NCBI GenBank assembly: GCA_016791115.1 | Contig: JAEUNL010000005.1 | Span: 20,217 to 84,216 of the forward strand | Source: Rhodocyclaceae bacterium | GTDB lineage: Bacteria; Pseudomonadota; Gammaproteobacteria; Burkholderiales; Rhodocyclaceae | Direction: 5' to 3' | DNA length: 64,000 nucleotides | Part shown: one piece after another, positions 51,187 to 64,000 of the stretch | Layout: every line of letters starts with the position of its first letter | Position numbering within the stretch: position 1 is the first letter of the stretch | Translations under genes and position numbers: made by a program | Notes under the pieces: model-generated | Databases searched by the model: none | Seen by the model: only the letters and a program-made list of their open reading frames with translations | Told to the model about the DNA's origin: nothing

Positions 51187-51214
51187 TTGCGTTTGAGCGC
51201 CGACGGGCTAGACT
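51187..51214 (+). promoter_or_regulatory. Possible sigma-70 promoter of ETF-QO gene
   Basis: TTGCGT (51187-51192), 16-base spacer, TAGACT (51209-51214), about 98 bases before the ATG. One mismatch in the -35 and two in the -10; plausible but not proven. Confidence 0.4.
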
Positions 51215-51311
51215 TTCGCGTTTAAGGCGGCAGCAATACACAACACAACGATAAACCGACGACCGAAACGGAATGCCGTCGTTCCGAAGCGGCAAGAGAA
51301 CTTGATTCCCC

Positions 51312-52961
51312 ATGAAGATCGAACGCGAGGTAATGGATTTTGACGTCCTGATCGTGGGAGGCGGGCCGGCCGGCCTGTCTGCCGCGATCCGGCTCAAGCA
51401 GCGCGCGCTGGAGGCAGGGCGCGAGGTGTCGGTATGCCTGATCGAGAAGGCGGCCGAGATCGGTGCGCACATCCTGTCGGGTGCGGTGATGGATCCGCGA
51501 GCCCTCAACGAACTCATTCCCGATTGGCAGTCGCAGGGCGCGCCACTCGACACCCCGGTCGTCGAAGACCGCGTGCTGTTCCTCACGCGCAACGGCGCGC
51601 GGCAAGCGCCCACCAAGCTGTTGCCGAGCTGTTTTCTCAATCATGGCAATTACATTGTGCGCCTCGGCCACGTCGTCAAGTGGCTGGGCGAACAGGCCGA
51701 AGCCTTGGGTGTCGAGGTCTATCCCGGCTTTGCCGGCGCGGACGTGCTGTATGACGAGCAGGGTCGCGTCGCGGGCGTCGTCACCGGCGATGTCGGCCTT
51801 GGCCGAGACGGCAAGCCCGGGCACAACTATCAGCCCGGAATGGAACTGCGCGCCAGATACACGCTGTTCGCCGAAGGCTGCCGCGGCCATCTCGGCAAAC
51901 AACTGGAAGCAAAGTTCACGCTGCGCCAGCACGTCGACCCGCAGACCTATGGCATCGGTTTCAAGGAACTGTGGGAGGTGCCGGACACCCATCACTTGCC
52001 GGGGCTGGTCGTTCACACCGCCGGCTGGCCGATGGATCAGGCCACCTACGGCGGCGGTTTTGCCTACCACCTCAAGGGCAACCTGATTGCCGTGGGCTAC
52101 GTGGTCGGGCTCAACTACACCAATCCCTACCTTGCGCCGTTCGAAGAGTTCCAACGCTACAAAACCCATCCGGCGATCCGGCCCTTCTTCGAAGGCGGCA
52201 AGCGGCTTTCCTACGGTGCGCGCGCGATCGCCGCTGGCGGGCTGCAGAGCCAGCCGAAACTTGTCTTCCCCGGCGGCGCACTGATCGGCGACGACGCCGG
52301 CTTCCTCAATGCCGCACGCATCAAGGGCAGTCATGCGGCGATCAAGAGCGGCATGCTCGCGGCCGACGCCGCCTACGACGCCGTGCAGGCGGGTCGGGCG
52401 CAGGACGAACTCGGCGCGTTCCCCGAAGCCTTCAGGTCGAGCTGGCTGTACGAGGAGTTGCACCAGACGCGCAACTTCAAGCCCTACATGAAGCAGGGCC
52501 TGTGGCTGGGTTCGCTGCTGTTCGGCGCCGAACAGCTGCTCGCCAAGGGCAAGGTGCCATGGACGCTGCACAACCGTGCCGACCACGACCAGCTCAAGGA
52601 TGCCGCCGAGTCCAAGCCGATCGACTATCCGAAGCCGGACGGACAGATCACGTTCGATCGCCTCTCCTCGGTGTTCCTGTCGAACACCAACCATGAGGAA
52701 AGCCAGCCCTGCCACCTGAAGCTGGCCAATGTGGCGACGCCGATCATGGTCAATCTGGCTCGGTACGACGGGCCGGAGGCGCGTTATTGCCCGGCGGGCG
52801 TGTATGAGTTCGTGCGCAACGCCGACGGTACCAATCCGCACCTGCAGATCAACGCGCAGAACTGCATCCACTGCAAGACCTGCGACATCAAGGATCCGAC
52901 GCAGAACATCACCTGGGTCACGCCGCAGGGCGGTGAGGGGCCCATCTACCAAGGCATGTAG
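51312..52961 (+). CDS. Electron transfer flavoprotein-ubiquinone oxidoreductase
   Basis: 549 residues. FAD-binding motif VGGGPAGLSAAIRLKQRALEAG near the start, ETF-QO stretches ARCPAGVYEF-type (RYCPAGVYEFV) and the [4Fe-4S] ligands in INAQNCIHCKTCDIKDPTQNITW near the C-terminus (four cysteines counting RYC). It takes electrons from ETF (fed by acyl-CoA dehydrogenases such as GcdH) and passes them to ubiquinone at the inner membrane. No N-terminal targeting signal; it is a monotopic membrane protein. A long stem (52974-53008) follows the gene. Confidence 0.93.
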   Translation: MKIEREVMDFDVLIVGGGPAGLSAAIRLKQRALEAGREVSVCLIEKAAEIGAHILSGAVMDPRALNELIPDWQSQGAPLDTPVVEDRVLFLTRNGARQAPTKLLPSCFLNHGNYIVRLGHVVKWLGEQAEALGVEVYPGFAGADVLYDEQGRVAGVVTGDVGLGRDGKPGHNYQPGMELRARYTLFAEGCRGHLGKQLEAKFTLRQHVDPQTYGIGFKELWEVPDTHHLPGLVVHTAGWPMDQATYGGGFAYHLKGNLIAVGYVVGLNYTNPYLAPFEEFQRYKTHPAIRPFFEGGKRLSYGARAIAAGGLQSQPKLVFPGGALIGDDAGFLNAARIKGSHAAIKSGMLAADAAYDAVQAGRAQDELGAFPEAFRSSWLYEELHQTRNFKPYMKQGLWLGSLLFGAEQLLAKGKVPWTLHNRADHDQLKDAAESKPIDYPKPDGQITFDRLSSVFLSNTNHEESQPCHLKLANVATPIMVNLARYDGPEARYCPAGVYEFVRNADGTNPHLQINAQNCIHCKTCDIKDPTQNITWVTPQGGEGPIYQGM

Positions 52962-52973
52962 GCGGCAGCTTCG

Positions 52974-53008
52974 GCTGGACGATCAGACGGGATGCCCGAT
53001 CGTCCAGC
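52974..53008. terminator. Convergent hairpin after ETF-QO gene
   Basis: Perfect 11-bp stem GCTGGACGATC / GATCGTCCAGC with an inner CGGG/CCCG pair; no T run. It sits between the converging ETF-QO and efflux genes and probably ends both transcripts with help from Rho. Confidence 0.6.
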
Positions 53009-53018
53009 GGTGACCCCG

Positions 53019-54448
53019 CTACCGCGGCGGCGCTTCGATGCCTTCTGGTTTGCCGTACCATCCGCCGCCGAGCGCGGCATACAGGCTGACTGCTGCACTC
53101 AGTTGCGCCTGGCGGCTGCGCAGGTAACCGAGGCGCGCGTCGTTTGCATTGCGCTGGGCATCCAGCACTTCGAGGTAGGGCGAATAGCCAGACTGGTAAC
53201 GCTTCCGCGCCAATTCGAGCGTGCGTTCCGCAGCGGCGGTCTGTTCCTGCAGTGCCCGTGCGCTGCGCGCGTATTGCTCCGAGGCTGTCAGGGCGTCGCG
53301 CACTTCCGAGAATCCGTTGCGAATGCTTTGCACATAGTTCGCCAAGGCCTGCTTCTGCTGGGCGGTGGCCTGCTCGACGCGCGCTACGCGCTTGCCGGCG
53401 TCGAAGATCGGCAAATCGAGTGCCAGACCGAACGACCAGATCGTCGCTGCGCTGCCGAACAGATCCGAGAGTTCCTTGCTCTGGCTGCCGAAGTTGCCGG
53501 TCAGCGAGATCGACGGGAACAACTGTGCCTTGGCGACGCCGATCTGCGCGTTCGCCGCGGCAAGCTGGGCCTCCGCCTGCATGATGTCTGGGCGGCCGTC
53601 CAGGAGCGCCGACGGCAAGCCCGCAGGCGGGAGCGGCGGCATGGGCAGGCTGTCGACGCCGCTGGCCGGAATCGACATTTCGAGATCGCCGGTCAGGACG
53701 CCAAGTTGGTGTTCGGCGATGGCGCGCTGGCGTTCGAGATCGGCGATCTGCGCGCGCATGCCGGATACGGCGCTCGTCGACTGCTGAATGTCGAGATCCG
53801 ACGCGAGCCCGCTTGATGCGCGGCTGCGCACGATGCCGAGCGCTTCCTCGCGTGACGCAAGCGTCTGGCGCGAAACGGCGATCTGGGCGTCCAGCGAGCG
53901 CAGGTTCAGATAGGTATTCGTCACCTGGCTGACCAGTGTCAGCGCAACCGTATCGTGGGCGTGCCGCGTGGCCAGCGCCTGGGCGCGTGCCGCCTCGGAA
54001 GCGCGCCGCAGCTTGCCCCAGAAATCGAGCTCGAAGGCGGTCGACAGGCCGACCTGGAAGTTGTTGCGGATCGGATCCGCGGTGGATGGCAATGGCGTGC
54101 CGGCAACGCTGCTGATCTTCGAGCGGCTGGCGCCGGCGCCGAGATCGACTTGCGGGAACAGCGCGGAACCGGCCTCGCGCAGTACGGCATCGGCCTGTTC
54201 GATGCGGGCGACGGCGGCCTGCAGGTTGGCGTTGTCGGCAAGCGCGCGATCGACCAGCCGGTTCAGTGCTTCGTCGGAGAACAGCTTCCACCAGTTCCGA
54301 TCGATTGCGGCTGACGCGGTTGCTGCCGAAGACTCGCTGAAAGCAGCCGGCAGGCCCACGTCGGGACGATGGAAATCCGGTCCGACGGCACAGCCAGCAA
54401 GCGCAGCAGAGAGCGCGAGCGCAGAAACGAGGAGGGGCCGGATCATGA

Positions 54449-54452
<4 letters not shown>
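53019..54452 (-). CDS. RND efflux outer membrane lipoprotein, OprM/NodT family
   Basis: 477 residues. Lipobox LSAALAGC (Cys 21), then the OEP repeats: WWKLFSDEALNRLVDRALADNANLQAAVARIEQADAVLREA near the start and DLPIFDAGKRVARVEQATAQQKQALANYVQSIRNGFSEVRDALT later, each with paired alpha-beta strands of a TolC-like channel. Start overlaps the RND gene stop (ATGA). It forms the outer membrane exit duct for the pump encoded upstream. Confidence 0.92.
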
Positions 54453-57571
<3,119 letters not shown>

Positions 57572-57581
57572 GGCCGCTCCC

Positions 57582-58820
57582 TCAGTTCTTCGGCTTGTCG
57601 GCCGGGGCGGCAGCCGCCGGCGCGCCTGCGCCGGGCTGCGCCGGCGGCGGCAGCGTTGCCTTGTCCACGACCGGTGCGCCTGGGCGCAGCTTGAGCAGGT
57701 TGTCGGTGATCACCTCGTCACCCGGCTTGAGGCCACCGGTGATGATCCAGTCCTTGCCCAGCCATTCGCCTGCGCTGATCGGGCGCGGCTCGACAGTGCC
57801 GTTAGCCCCGCGCAGGAACACCATGCGCCCCTGGTCGCTGCTCACCACTGCAGACTGCGGCACGAGGAAAACGTTGTCCTGTTCGCCGGCGACCAGGCGC
57901 ACCTTGACGAACTGTCCCGGCAGCACGCGGCTTTCGTCGTTCGGGAACTCGGCACGAAGTTCCTGCGTACCCAGGCGCGCGTCAAGCCGGCTTGCGGAAA
58001 AGTTGATGCGTCCCTTGTGCGGGTAGAGGCTGCCATCGGGCAACACCAGTTCGACGGCTTTGATCGACGCCGTGGAAACCCGCTTGCCGGGCAGGCGTGC
58101 GATATCGCTTTCCGGGAGGCTGAAGCGCACCCAGATCGGGTCGAGTTGCACGATGGTGGTGAGCAGGCTGTCCGTGACGCTGTTGACGAGCGTGCCTTCG
58201 GAGCGCTGCGATCGGCCGGTCATGCCGGAAACCGGTGCCGTGACGCTGGTGTAGGAGAGGTTCAGCTCGGCCTGGCTGACTGCGGCTTCCGCCGATTGCA
58301 GCGCGGCTTTTGCCACCGCGTTGGTCGACGATGCGTCGTCGTACTCTTTCTGGCTGATCGCCTTTTCCGAGAGCAGGCCTTTGAGTCGCTCGGCCTCGCG
58401 GCTGGCTTGTTCAAGGCGCGCGCGCTGTTCCGAGAGCTGCGCTTTGGCCTGGGACAGCGCGATTTCATACGGCGCGCGTTCGATGCGATACAGCACCTGG
58501 CCGGCCTTGACCGGCGCGCCTTCCTCGTAAAGCCGCTTCTCCAGGATGCCGGAGACGCGGGCGCGGACTTCAACCTCGCGCGCGCCTTCGGTTTGCGCAA
58601 CGGCTTCGATTGCCAGCGGCGCGCGCGTCGGCGCGACTTTGAGGAGCGTAACAGGCAGGGCCGGTGGCGCCGCACCGGGCGTGCCCTGCGCGTTCGGCGC
58701 GCCGGGCTTGTCCGAACACGCGGCCATGCACAGGCCGAATGCCGCCGCCAGGATGGCACGGCGACGGGTGGAACGAGGCTCCCCGGGGCGGGCAGAAGAC
58801 GCATCGCGCAACGACGGCAT
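57582..58820 (-). CDS. RND efflux periplasmic adaptor, lipoprotein
   Basis: 412 residues. ATG 58820 gives a twin-arginine-like RRRAILAAAFGLCMAAC start with a lipobox (Cys 35). The HlyD-like fold is seen in LEIAVQTEG...REVEVRARVSGILEKRLYEEGAPVKAGQVLYRI, a coiled hairpin (about 105-165: QLSEQRARLEQASREAERLKGLLSEKA) and the barrel (VRFSLPESDIARLPG). It joins the pump to the outer channel. Ten bases from the RND gene. The - strand promoter, with a TATAAT -10 box at 58852-58857, overlaps the palindrome that the TetR regulator should bind. Confidence 0.92.
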   Translation of the reverse strand: MPSLRDASSARPGEPRSTRRRAILAAAFGLCMAACSDKPGAPNAQGTPGAAPPALPVTLLKVAPTRAPLAIEAVAQTEGAREVEVRARVSGILEKRLYEEGAPVKAGQVLYRIERAPYEIALSQAKAQLSEQRARLEQASREAERLKGLLSEKAISQKEYDDASSTNAVAKAALQSAEAAVSQAELNLSYTSVTAPVSGMTGRSQRSEGTLVNSVTDSLLTTIVQLDPIWVRFSLPESDIARLPGKRVSTASIKAVELVLPDGSLYPHKGRINFSASRLDARLGTQELRAEFPNDESRVLPGQFVKVRLVAGEQDNVFLVPQSAVVSSDQGRMVFLRGANGTVEPRPISAGEWLGKDWIITGGLKPGDEVITDNLLKLRPGAPVVDKATLPPPAQPGAGAPAAAAPADKPKN

Positions 58821-58856
58821 GATCGAATTTTCCTGAATTTTTCTTGCGATTATTAT

Positions 58857-58878
58857 ATACATACACAACTGTATGTAT
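58857..58878. promoter_or_regulatory. AcrR-like operator between efflux genes and TetR gene
   Basis: Perfect 9-bp arms ATACATACA and TGTATGTAT around a four-base spacer (CAAC). The arms resemble the E. coli AcrR operator (TACATACA.../...TGTATGTA). The site abuts the -10 box TATAAT of the adaptor promoter and precedes the TetR gene ATG by 23 bases, so one repressor dimer could shut both directions. Confidence 0.85.
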
Positions 58879-58901
58879 CACGTGAGCAGGGTGGTTCCGT
58901 A

Positions 58902-59519
58902 ATGGTTCGACGTACCAAGGCAGAAGCAGAGCAGACGCGCCGGGAGATCGTGGCTGCGGCAAGGCGTGTGTTTCATGAGCGCGGCGTGCGCTGCAGCAGC
59001 CTCGAGCAGATCGCGCTTGCGGCGGGCGTGACTCGCGGCGCCGTTTATTGGCACTTCAAGGACAAGTCCGCGCTGTTCTTCGCGGTGCGCAGCGAAGGGT
59101 ACGAATCGTTCACGCGGCAGATTGGCGAAGCGCTCGCTGTCGACCGCCAGCCCGATCCGCTGACTGCGATTGCCGAGGCGCTGAAGGCGGTGTTCGACAT
59201 GCTGGCGCACGACGATATGGCGCGACAGACGCTCGAGATCCTCCTGCTTCGCTGCGAATACACGGGCGAACTGGCCGATGCGCTACAGCTGGTTTTCGAA
59301 TCGCACCGACATCTTCAGGATGCACTGCGAGTTGTCTATGAGCGCGCGGCCGCGCAGAGTTTGTTGCGTCCCGGTCTGACGCCGGATCTGCTTGCCATGG
59401 AAACGCTGACGTTTCTCACCGGCTTGCTCGAACGCTGGATCGTCGATCGCGGCGGCCGGATTGCCAATTCGGTGGCGGCTCTGGTCGATTGCCACGTCGA
59501 ACTGCGCCGCGCGGCCTGA
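58902..59519 (+). CDS. TetR-family repressor of the RND efflux operon, AcrR-like
   Basis: 205 residues. Helix-turn-helix at about 12-60 (RREIVAAARRVFHERGVRCSSLEQIALAAGVTRGAVYWHFKDKSALFFAV) matches the AcrR/TtgR set, followed by an alpha-helical ligand domain. It is divergent from the efflux operon and separated by the operator, so autorepression and repression of efflux until a toxic ligand binds is the expected mode. ATG 58902 is the only good start after the operator. Confidence 0.9.
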   Translation: MVRRTKAEAEQTRREIVAAARRVFHERGVRCSSLEQIALAAGVTRGAVYWHFKDKSALFFAVRSEGYESFTRQIGEALAVDRQPDPLTAIAEALKAVFDMLAHDDMARQTLEILLLRCEYTGELADALQLVFESHRHLQDALRVVYERAAAQSLLRPGLTPDLLAMETLTFLTGLLERWIVDRGGRIANSVAALVDCHVELRRAA

Positions 59520-59534
59520 GCACCCTGGCGCGGG

Positions 59535-60446
59535 TCAGGAATCGTCGAGGTCGTGCCGGGAGGCACGCGCTTCATTGAGCAGCCAGTCGCGAAAGTGCGT
59601 GACGGCAGGGTTGTCGGCGCAGCGCTCCGGGCAGGCGAGGTAATAGGCATTCTTGCGCGCCAGTACGTGCGGATTGGCGACTACCAGCTTGCCTTCGCGC
59701 AGTTCCTCCTCCAACAGGAAACGTGGAATCAGCGCAACGCCCATGTGACAGCGCGCTGCCTGCGCGAGCATGGAGAAGAGTTCGTAACGCGGCCCCGCCA
59801 TCGCGTGTGATACCTGCAGACCGAGCGATTCGAACCATTCTCGCCAGATGGTCGGGCGGGTCGTCTGCTGGAGCAGGGGCAGAGCCGCAAGGTGATGCGG
59901 CGTCAGATGTTCGTGCCCGTCGAGCAGTGTCGGACTTGCTACCGCCATCAGATCTTCGCGCAGGAGGAAGTGGGTTTCGGCGCCGGCCCACTGGCCGTCG
60001 CCGTTGTAGATGGCAGCGTCGAATTCCTCGTCGTCGAACAGGAAAGGCCGCGTGCGGGTGGTCAGGTTAACCGTGATGTCAGGGCGCTGTCGGGCGAGTT
60101 CCGCCAAGCGCGGCAGCAGCCAGCGCGTCGCGAAAGTCGGCGCAACCGCCAGCTCGATGGTGCCGCCGGCGCCCCGTCCGGCCATCAGGTCGAGCGTATC
60201 CCGCTCGATCCCCGTCAGGTGCTGCGCGACCTGGCGCGCGTAGGCCTGCCCGGCTTCGGTGAGCATGACGCCGCGGCGGTTGCGCCGAAACAGTGCCACG
60301 TCGAGCTGCGCCTCTAGGCCGTTGATCTGCCGGCATACGGCACTTTGCGTCAGCGACAGTTCCGCCGCGGCCTTGGTGAAGCTCTGGTGGCGCGCCGCTG
60401 CCTCGAAGGTGAGCAGGACGGCGGTGGCGGGGATCTGGCGTCGCAT
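59535..60446 (-). CDS. gcdR: LysR regulator of glutarate metabolism, GcdR-like
   Basis: 303 residues. Helix-turn-helix at about 8-66 (AVLLTFEAAARHQSFTKAAAELSLTQSAVCRQINGLEAQLDVALF) and a GcvA-type effector domain (WREWFESLGLQ is a family hallmark). Divergent from gcdH with a near-perfect palindrome (60462-60486) in the gap. It is the likely activator of the gcdH-gcdG operon in response to glutarate or a related CoA compound; the name GcdR is inferred from the gene arrangement. Confidence 0.85.
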   Translation of the reverse strand: MRRQIPATAVLLTFEAAARHQSFTKAAAELSLTQSAVCRQINGLEAQLDVALFRRNRRGVMLTEAGQAYARQVAQHLTGIERDTLDLMAGRGAGGTIELAVAPTFATRWLLPRLAELARQRPDITVNLTTRTRPFLFDDEEFDAAIYNGDGQWAGAETHFLLREDLMAVASPTLLDGHEHLTPHHLAALPLLQQTTRPTIWREWFESLGLQVSHAMAGPRYELFSMLAQAARCHMGVALIPRFLLEEELREGKLVVANPHVLARKNAYYLACPERCADNPAVTHFRDWLLNEARASRHDLDDS

Positions 60447-60461
60447 GGTGTCGGTCGAGAT

Positions 60462-60486
60462 TATTTGTGCAATTCTTGCACAAATA
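60462..60486. promoter_or_regulatory. LysR operator palindrome before gcdH
   Basis: Arms TATTTGTGCAA and TTGCACAAATA, perfect over 11 bases, with a three-base centre (TTC), starting 16 bases from the gcdR ATG. Contains a T-N11-A core as expected for LysR proteins. This is probably the recognition site used to repress gcdR and activate gcdH. Confidence 0.8.
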
Positions 60487-60683
60487 TGTGCCGATTGATC
60501 GTTTGCCAATTTGGCTGAACAGCAAGTAGCATGTGGGATCTGGCTGGAATGGTTTTTTTTGACCCTTGGGACGAAGTGGCCTTCGGAGTGATATGGCGGA
60601 ATAATTAAACCGCGATTCCGATGCGACCTGGCGCGGCGTCGAAAAAGGCTGGCGCGGTTGCGATGGTGGAAGCAGGAGGGGAA

Positions 60684-61877
<1,194 letters not shown>

Positions 61878-61879
61878 GC

Positions 61880-63109
61880 ATGGCCGGGGCGCTGTCACAT
61901 CTCAAGGTGCTCGACCTGTCGCGTATCCTGGCCGGGCCTTGGGCGAGCCAGTTGCTCGGCGACCTCGGCGCCGACGTGCTGAAGATCGAACGGCCCGGCA
62001 TCGGTGACGACACCCGCCACTGGGGGCCGCCGAACCTTTGCGATTCCGATGGCAGGGACACCGGGATCGCCGCTTACTACTTGTGCGCCAATCGCAACAA
62101 GCGCTCGGTGGCAATCGACATTACGCAGCCGGCCGGGCAGGTGCTGGTGCGCGAACTGGCACAACGGGCGGACGTGGTGCTGGAGAACTACAAGGTCGGC
62201 GGGCTGGCGAAATACGGCCTCGACTACCCGGCGCTGGCCGAGTTGAACCCGCGGCTTGTTTACTGCTCGATCACCGGCTTCGGGCAGGATGGGCCGTACG
62301 CCAATCGCGCAGGCTACGACTTCCTGATCCAGGGCATGGGCGGACTGATGAGCGTGACGGGTGCCAAGGACGGAGAACCCGGCGCAGGCCCGCAGAAGGT
62401 CGGCGTAGCGCTGACCGACATTCTCACGGGCCTCTATGCAACGGCGGCGGTTCTGGGCGCGCTCTCGCATCGTGACCGGACGGGCGAAGGCCAGCATATC
62501 GATCTGGCGCTGCTTGATGTGCAGGTGGCGTGCCTGGCCAATCAAGCCATGAACTTCCTGACTACCGGCATTGCACCGAAGCGCATGGGCAATGCGCACC
62601 CGAACATCGTGCCGTACCAGGATTTTCCAACGGCAGACGGTGACATGATCCTGGCCATCGGCAACGACAGTCAGTTTGCGAAATTCTGCGAACTCGCGGG
62701 ACGGCCGGAATGGGCGAACGATCCGCGATTCGCGACGAATGCGCAGCGTGTGGCAAACCGCGACAGCTTGATTCCGCTGATGCGCCAAGTAACCGTGATG
62801 CGAACGACGAAGACTTGGATCGGAGTGTTCGAGGCGGGAGGTGTGCCCTGCGGACCGATCAATGATCTGGCCCGGGTTTTCGCTGACCCTCACGTCGTTG
62901 CGCGCGGACTGTGCGTCGAGGTGCCGCATGAGGTAGCGGGGCGGATACCGTTGGTCGCCAATCCGATCCGCTATTCCGCAACGCCGGTAGAGTATCGCTC
63001 GGCCCCGCCCGGACTCGGACGCGATACGGTATCGGCGTTGCAGGACTGGCTCGACTGCGATGCCGTGCGGATTACAGAACTTTTGGAACAGGGTGCAATA
63101 GCGGTGTGA
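61880..63109 (+). CDS. gcdG: CaiB/BaiF CoA-transferase, succinyl-CoA:glutarate type
   Basis: 409 residues. Family III CoA-transferase: VLDLSRILAGPWASQLLGDLGADVLKIERPG at the start, AQRADVVLENYKVGGLAKYGLDY, and the catalytic Asp in GYDFLIQGMGGLMSVTG. Interlocked-dimer enzymes of this kind make glutaryl-CoA from glutarate using succinyl-CoA. It lies two bases after gcdH, matching the gcdR-gcdH-gcdG cluster, and supplies the substrate for GcdH. Confidence 0.9.
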   Translation: MAGALSHLKVLDLSRILAGPWASQLLGDLGADVLKIERPGIGDDTRHWGPPNLCDSDGRDTGIAAYYLCANRNKRSVAIDITQPAGQVLVRELAQRADVVLENYKVGGLAKYGLDYPALAELNPRLVYCSITGFGQDGPYANRAGYDFLIQGMGGLMSVTGAKDGEPGAGPQKVGVALTDILTGLYATAAVLGALSHRDRTGEGQHIDLALLDVQVACLANQAMNFLTTGIAPKRMGNAHPNIVPYQDFPTADGDMILAIGNDSQFAKFCELAGRPEWANDPRFATNAQRVANRDSLIPLMRQVTVMRTTKTWIGVFEAGGVPCGPINDLARVFADPHVVARGLCVEVPHEVAGRIPLVANPIRYSATPVEYRSAPPGLGRDTVSALQDWLDCDAVRITELLEQGAIAV

Positions 63110-63129
63110 CGCCTTGGCTGCGTCGATTT

Positions 63130-63555
63130 TCAGCGACGCGGTGGTCGCATGCGGATGGTTGCTGTGCTGCTCGCTTCGGTGACTCCGAGCAGTCGATCCA
63201 CTGTCTGGATGATGGGCGTAAGGTCACTGGTCTTCAGCACCATCGCCTGCGCACCTGCTTCGATCGCGCGGTCCCAACCTTCCGGACTGCGCGCGCCCGT
63301 GATGATCACGATCGGCATGTCGGATGTCGGAAAGCGTGCGCGCAACCGCCTTGCCAGATCGTGGCCGCTGGCTCCGGGCAGATTGATATCCGTTACGACG
63401 AGAGAGGGGCGGTGCGCACTACAGAAATCGAGTGCCTCCTCGGCGTTGTTGCACTCCTCGACCACGTAGTTGCGAGCTTCGAAAGCGCCTCGCAGCACGA
63501 AGCGCTCGACGACATCGTCGTCGACAATGAGAATCCGCTTGTCGGCAATTGCCAT
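63130..63555 (-). CDS. Single-domain response regulator
   Basis: 141 residues, receiver domain only: acidic triplet DDD (about 12-14), phospho-acceptor in VVTDINLPGASG, the switch Thr/Ser in VIITGARSPE and Lys in VLKTSD. A short basic tail (IRMRPPRR) follows. It has no output domain, so it would act by protein contact, as CheY or phosphorelay proteins do. No kinase gene lies next to it; it converges on gcdG with a 20-base gap. Its partner is unknown. Confidence 0.85.
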   Translation of the reverse strand: MAIADKRILIVDDDVVERFVLRGAFEARNYVVEECNNAEEALDFCSAHRPSLVVTDINLPGASGHDLARRLRARFPTSDMPIVIITGARSPEGWDRAIEAGAQAMVLKTSDLTPIIQTVDRLLGVTEASSTATIRMRPPRR

Positions 63556-63798
63556 GGTGTCACGCGATGCTCGATGCCGCCCGTGGTCAGCGGGGAACTG
63601 AGATTATGGAGTCCCGATCATACGTCCAGTCGAAGCTGAATGCGCGCCGTGATTGACGGCGCAGCAGCCTTCGCTGGACGATCTCCTTCTGACGATGAAC
63701 AGCTTGGGAGAGGAGTCGGTGCATTCAATTGCGGCGATGATTGCTACGGGCAGGACTTTGTTTGGCGCTGCCGGGATGGCGGAAAAGTGCAAGGGGTG
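63556..63798. other. Gap before the rRNA promoter
   Basis: 243 bases between the response regulator start and the -35 box of the rRNA promoter; no gene or repeat was recognised. The T/A-richer 3' part may carry the UP element of the rRNA promoter. Confidence 0.5.
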
Positions 63799-63827
63799 TT
63801 TACACAAGCCAAAAAGCCCCATATAAT
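63799..63827 (+). promoter_or_regulatory. Sigma-70 promoter of rRNA operon
   Basis: TTTACA (63799-63804), a 17-base spacer and a consensus TATAAT (63822-63827). The GC-rich block between AAAAAG and the -10 and the following CTTCTCTGCTGGTCG are typical of betaproteobacterial rrn promoters. Transcription should start near 63835. Confidence 0.9.
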
Positions 63828-63834
63828 TCCGCTT

Positions 63835-64000
63835 CTCTGCTGGTCGCGGAGCCGCAAACAAGCGGAACGATCTTTAACAGTTAGAACAGCCGATAGGTGT
63901 GGGTGCTGTGGTGGGTTGAGTTGGTTGATGTAGTCGTGAGCTGAGTTCTTATCGGGGCGAGGTTCATGGATGTCTGGCGAGAGTTGGGCATTTGGCTGGA
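63835..64000 (+). other. Leader of 16S rRNA operon (continues beyond window)
   Basis: The stretch GATCTTTAACAGTTAGAACA, then GCCGATAGGTGTGGGTGCTG, is the characteristic betaproteobacterial leader upstream of 16S rRNA, and CGATCTTTAACA (63868-63879) matches the boxA antitermination element TGCTCTTTAACA in all but the first bases. Mature 16S (AGAGTTTGATC...) is not reached. The window ends inside the leader. Confidence 0.9.

Overview
The window is high-GC, densely coded DNA from a betaproteobacterium. The strongest evidence is the last 200 bases, which read as the promoter and leader of a betaproteobacterial rRNA operon (sigma-70 promoter, boxA, then the usual leader wording before 16S). The gene content (fused isobutyryl-CoA mutase IcmF, GcdR-GcdH-GcdG, PedF-type cytochrome c-550) fits Rhodocyclales or Burkholderiales; that finer placement is inference. 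No insertion sequence, phage, CRISPR or tRNA was seen.

Region A (1-7.9 kb) is an accessory locus for PQQ-dependent alcohol oxidation in the periplasm: the C-terminal part of a solute-binding protein fused to ankyrin repeats, a c-type cytochrome, a YVTN beta-propeller, a TonB-dependent receptor, a NarL-type two-component pair ending in a clean intrinsic terminator, and a tiny exported EF-hand protein. The matching dehydrogenase probably lies upstream of the window, or is the one in region C.

Region B (8-36.3 kb) is a large Tad/Flp pilus locus in two facing halves. The + half holds an NtrC-type two-component system, the pilin flp, the prepilin peptidase, three carbohydrate/methyl-transfer proteins (one of 1554 residues), a TadE-like pseudopilin and CpaB. 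The - half is an operon running from secretin through TadD-like TPR, two lipoproteins, CpaE, CpaF, TadB and TadC to a DUF192 protein. Between the halves lie an alpha/beta hydrolase and two ABC-2 type exporters. Both flp and the secretin operon carry good -24/-12 (sigma-54) promoters, which ties them to the NtrC-type regulator next door. The flp 5' UTR is structured and resembles a c-di-GMP-I (GEMM) riboswitch in key motifs. Together this looks like a sigma-54 regulated, possibly c-di-GMP responsive, possibly glycosylated Tad pilus.

Region C (36.2-43 kb) has a short + strand unit (tiny ORF plus orphan terminator), a second NarL-type pair, a PQQ alcohol dehydrogenase with a Ca-type metal site, a pentapeptide-repeat protein, cytochrome c-550 PedF and a cupredoxin-like protein lacking the copper cysteine. 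The gene order resembles the Pseudomonas ped/exa ethanol oxidation cluster.

Region D (43-64 kb) is metabolic and protective: an AraC regulator divergent from icmF, LysR divergent from an extradiol dioxygenase, YceI, CysQ, ETF-ubiquinone oxidoreductase, an RND efflux operon with a divergent TetR gene and an AcrR-like operator, the glutarate pair gcdH/gcdG with its LysR regulator and a near-perfect operator palindrome, a single-domain response regulator, and the start of an rRNA operon. ETF-QO would receive electrons, via ETF, from GcdH.
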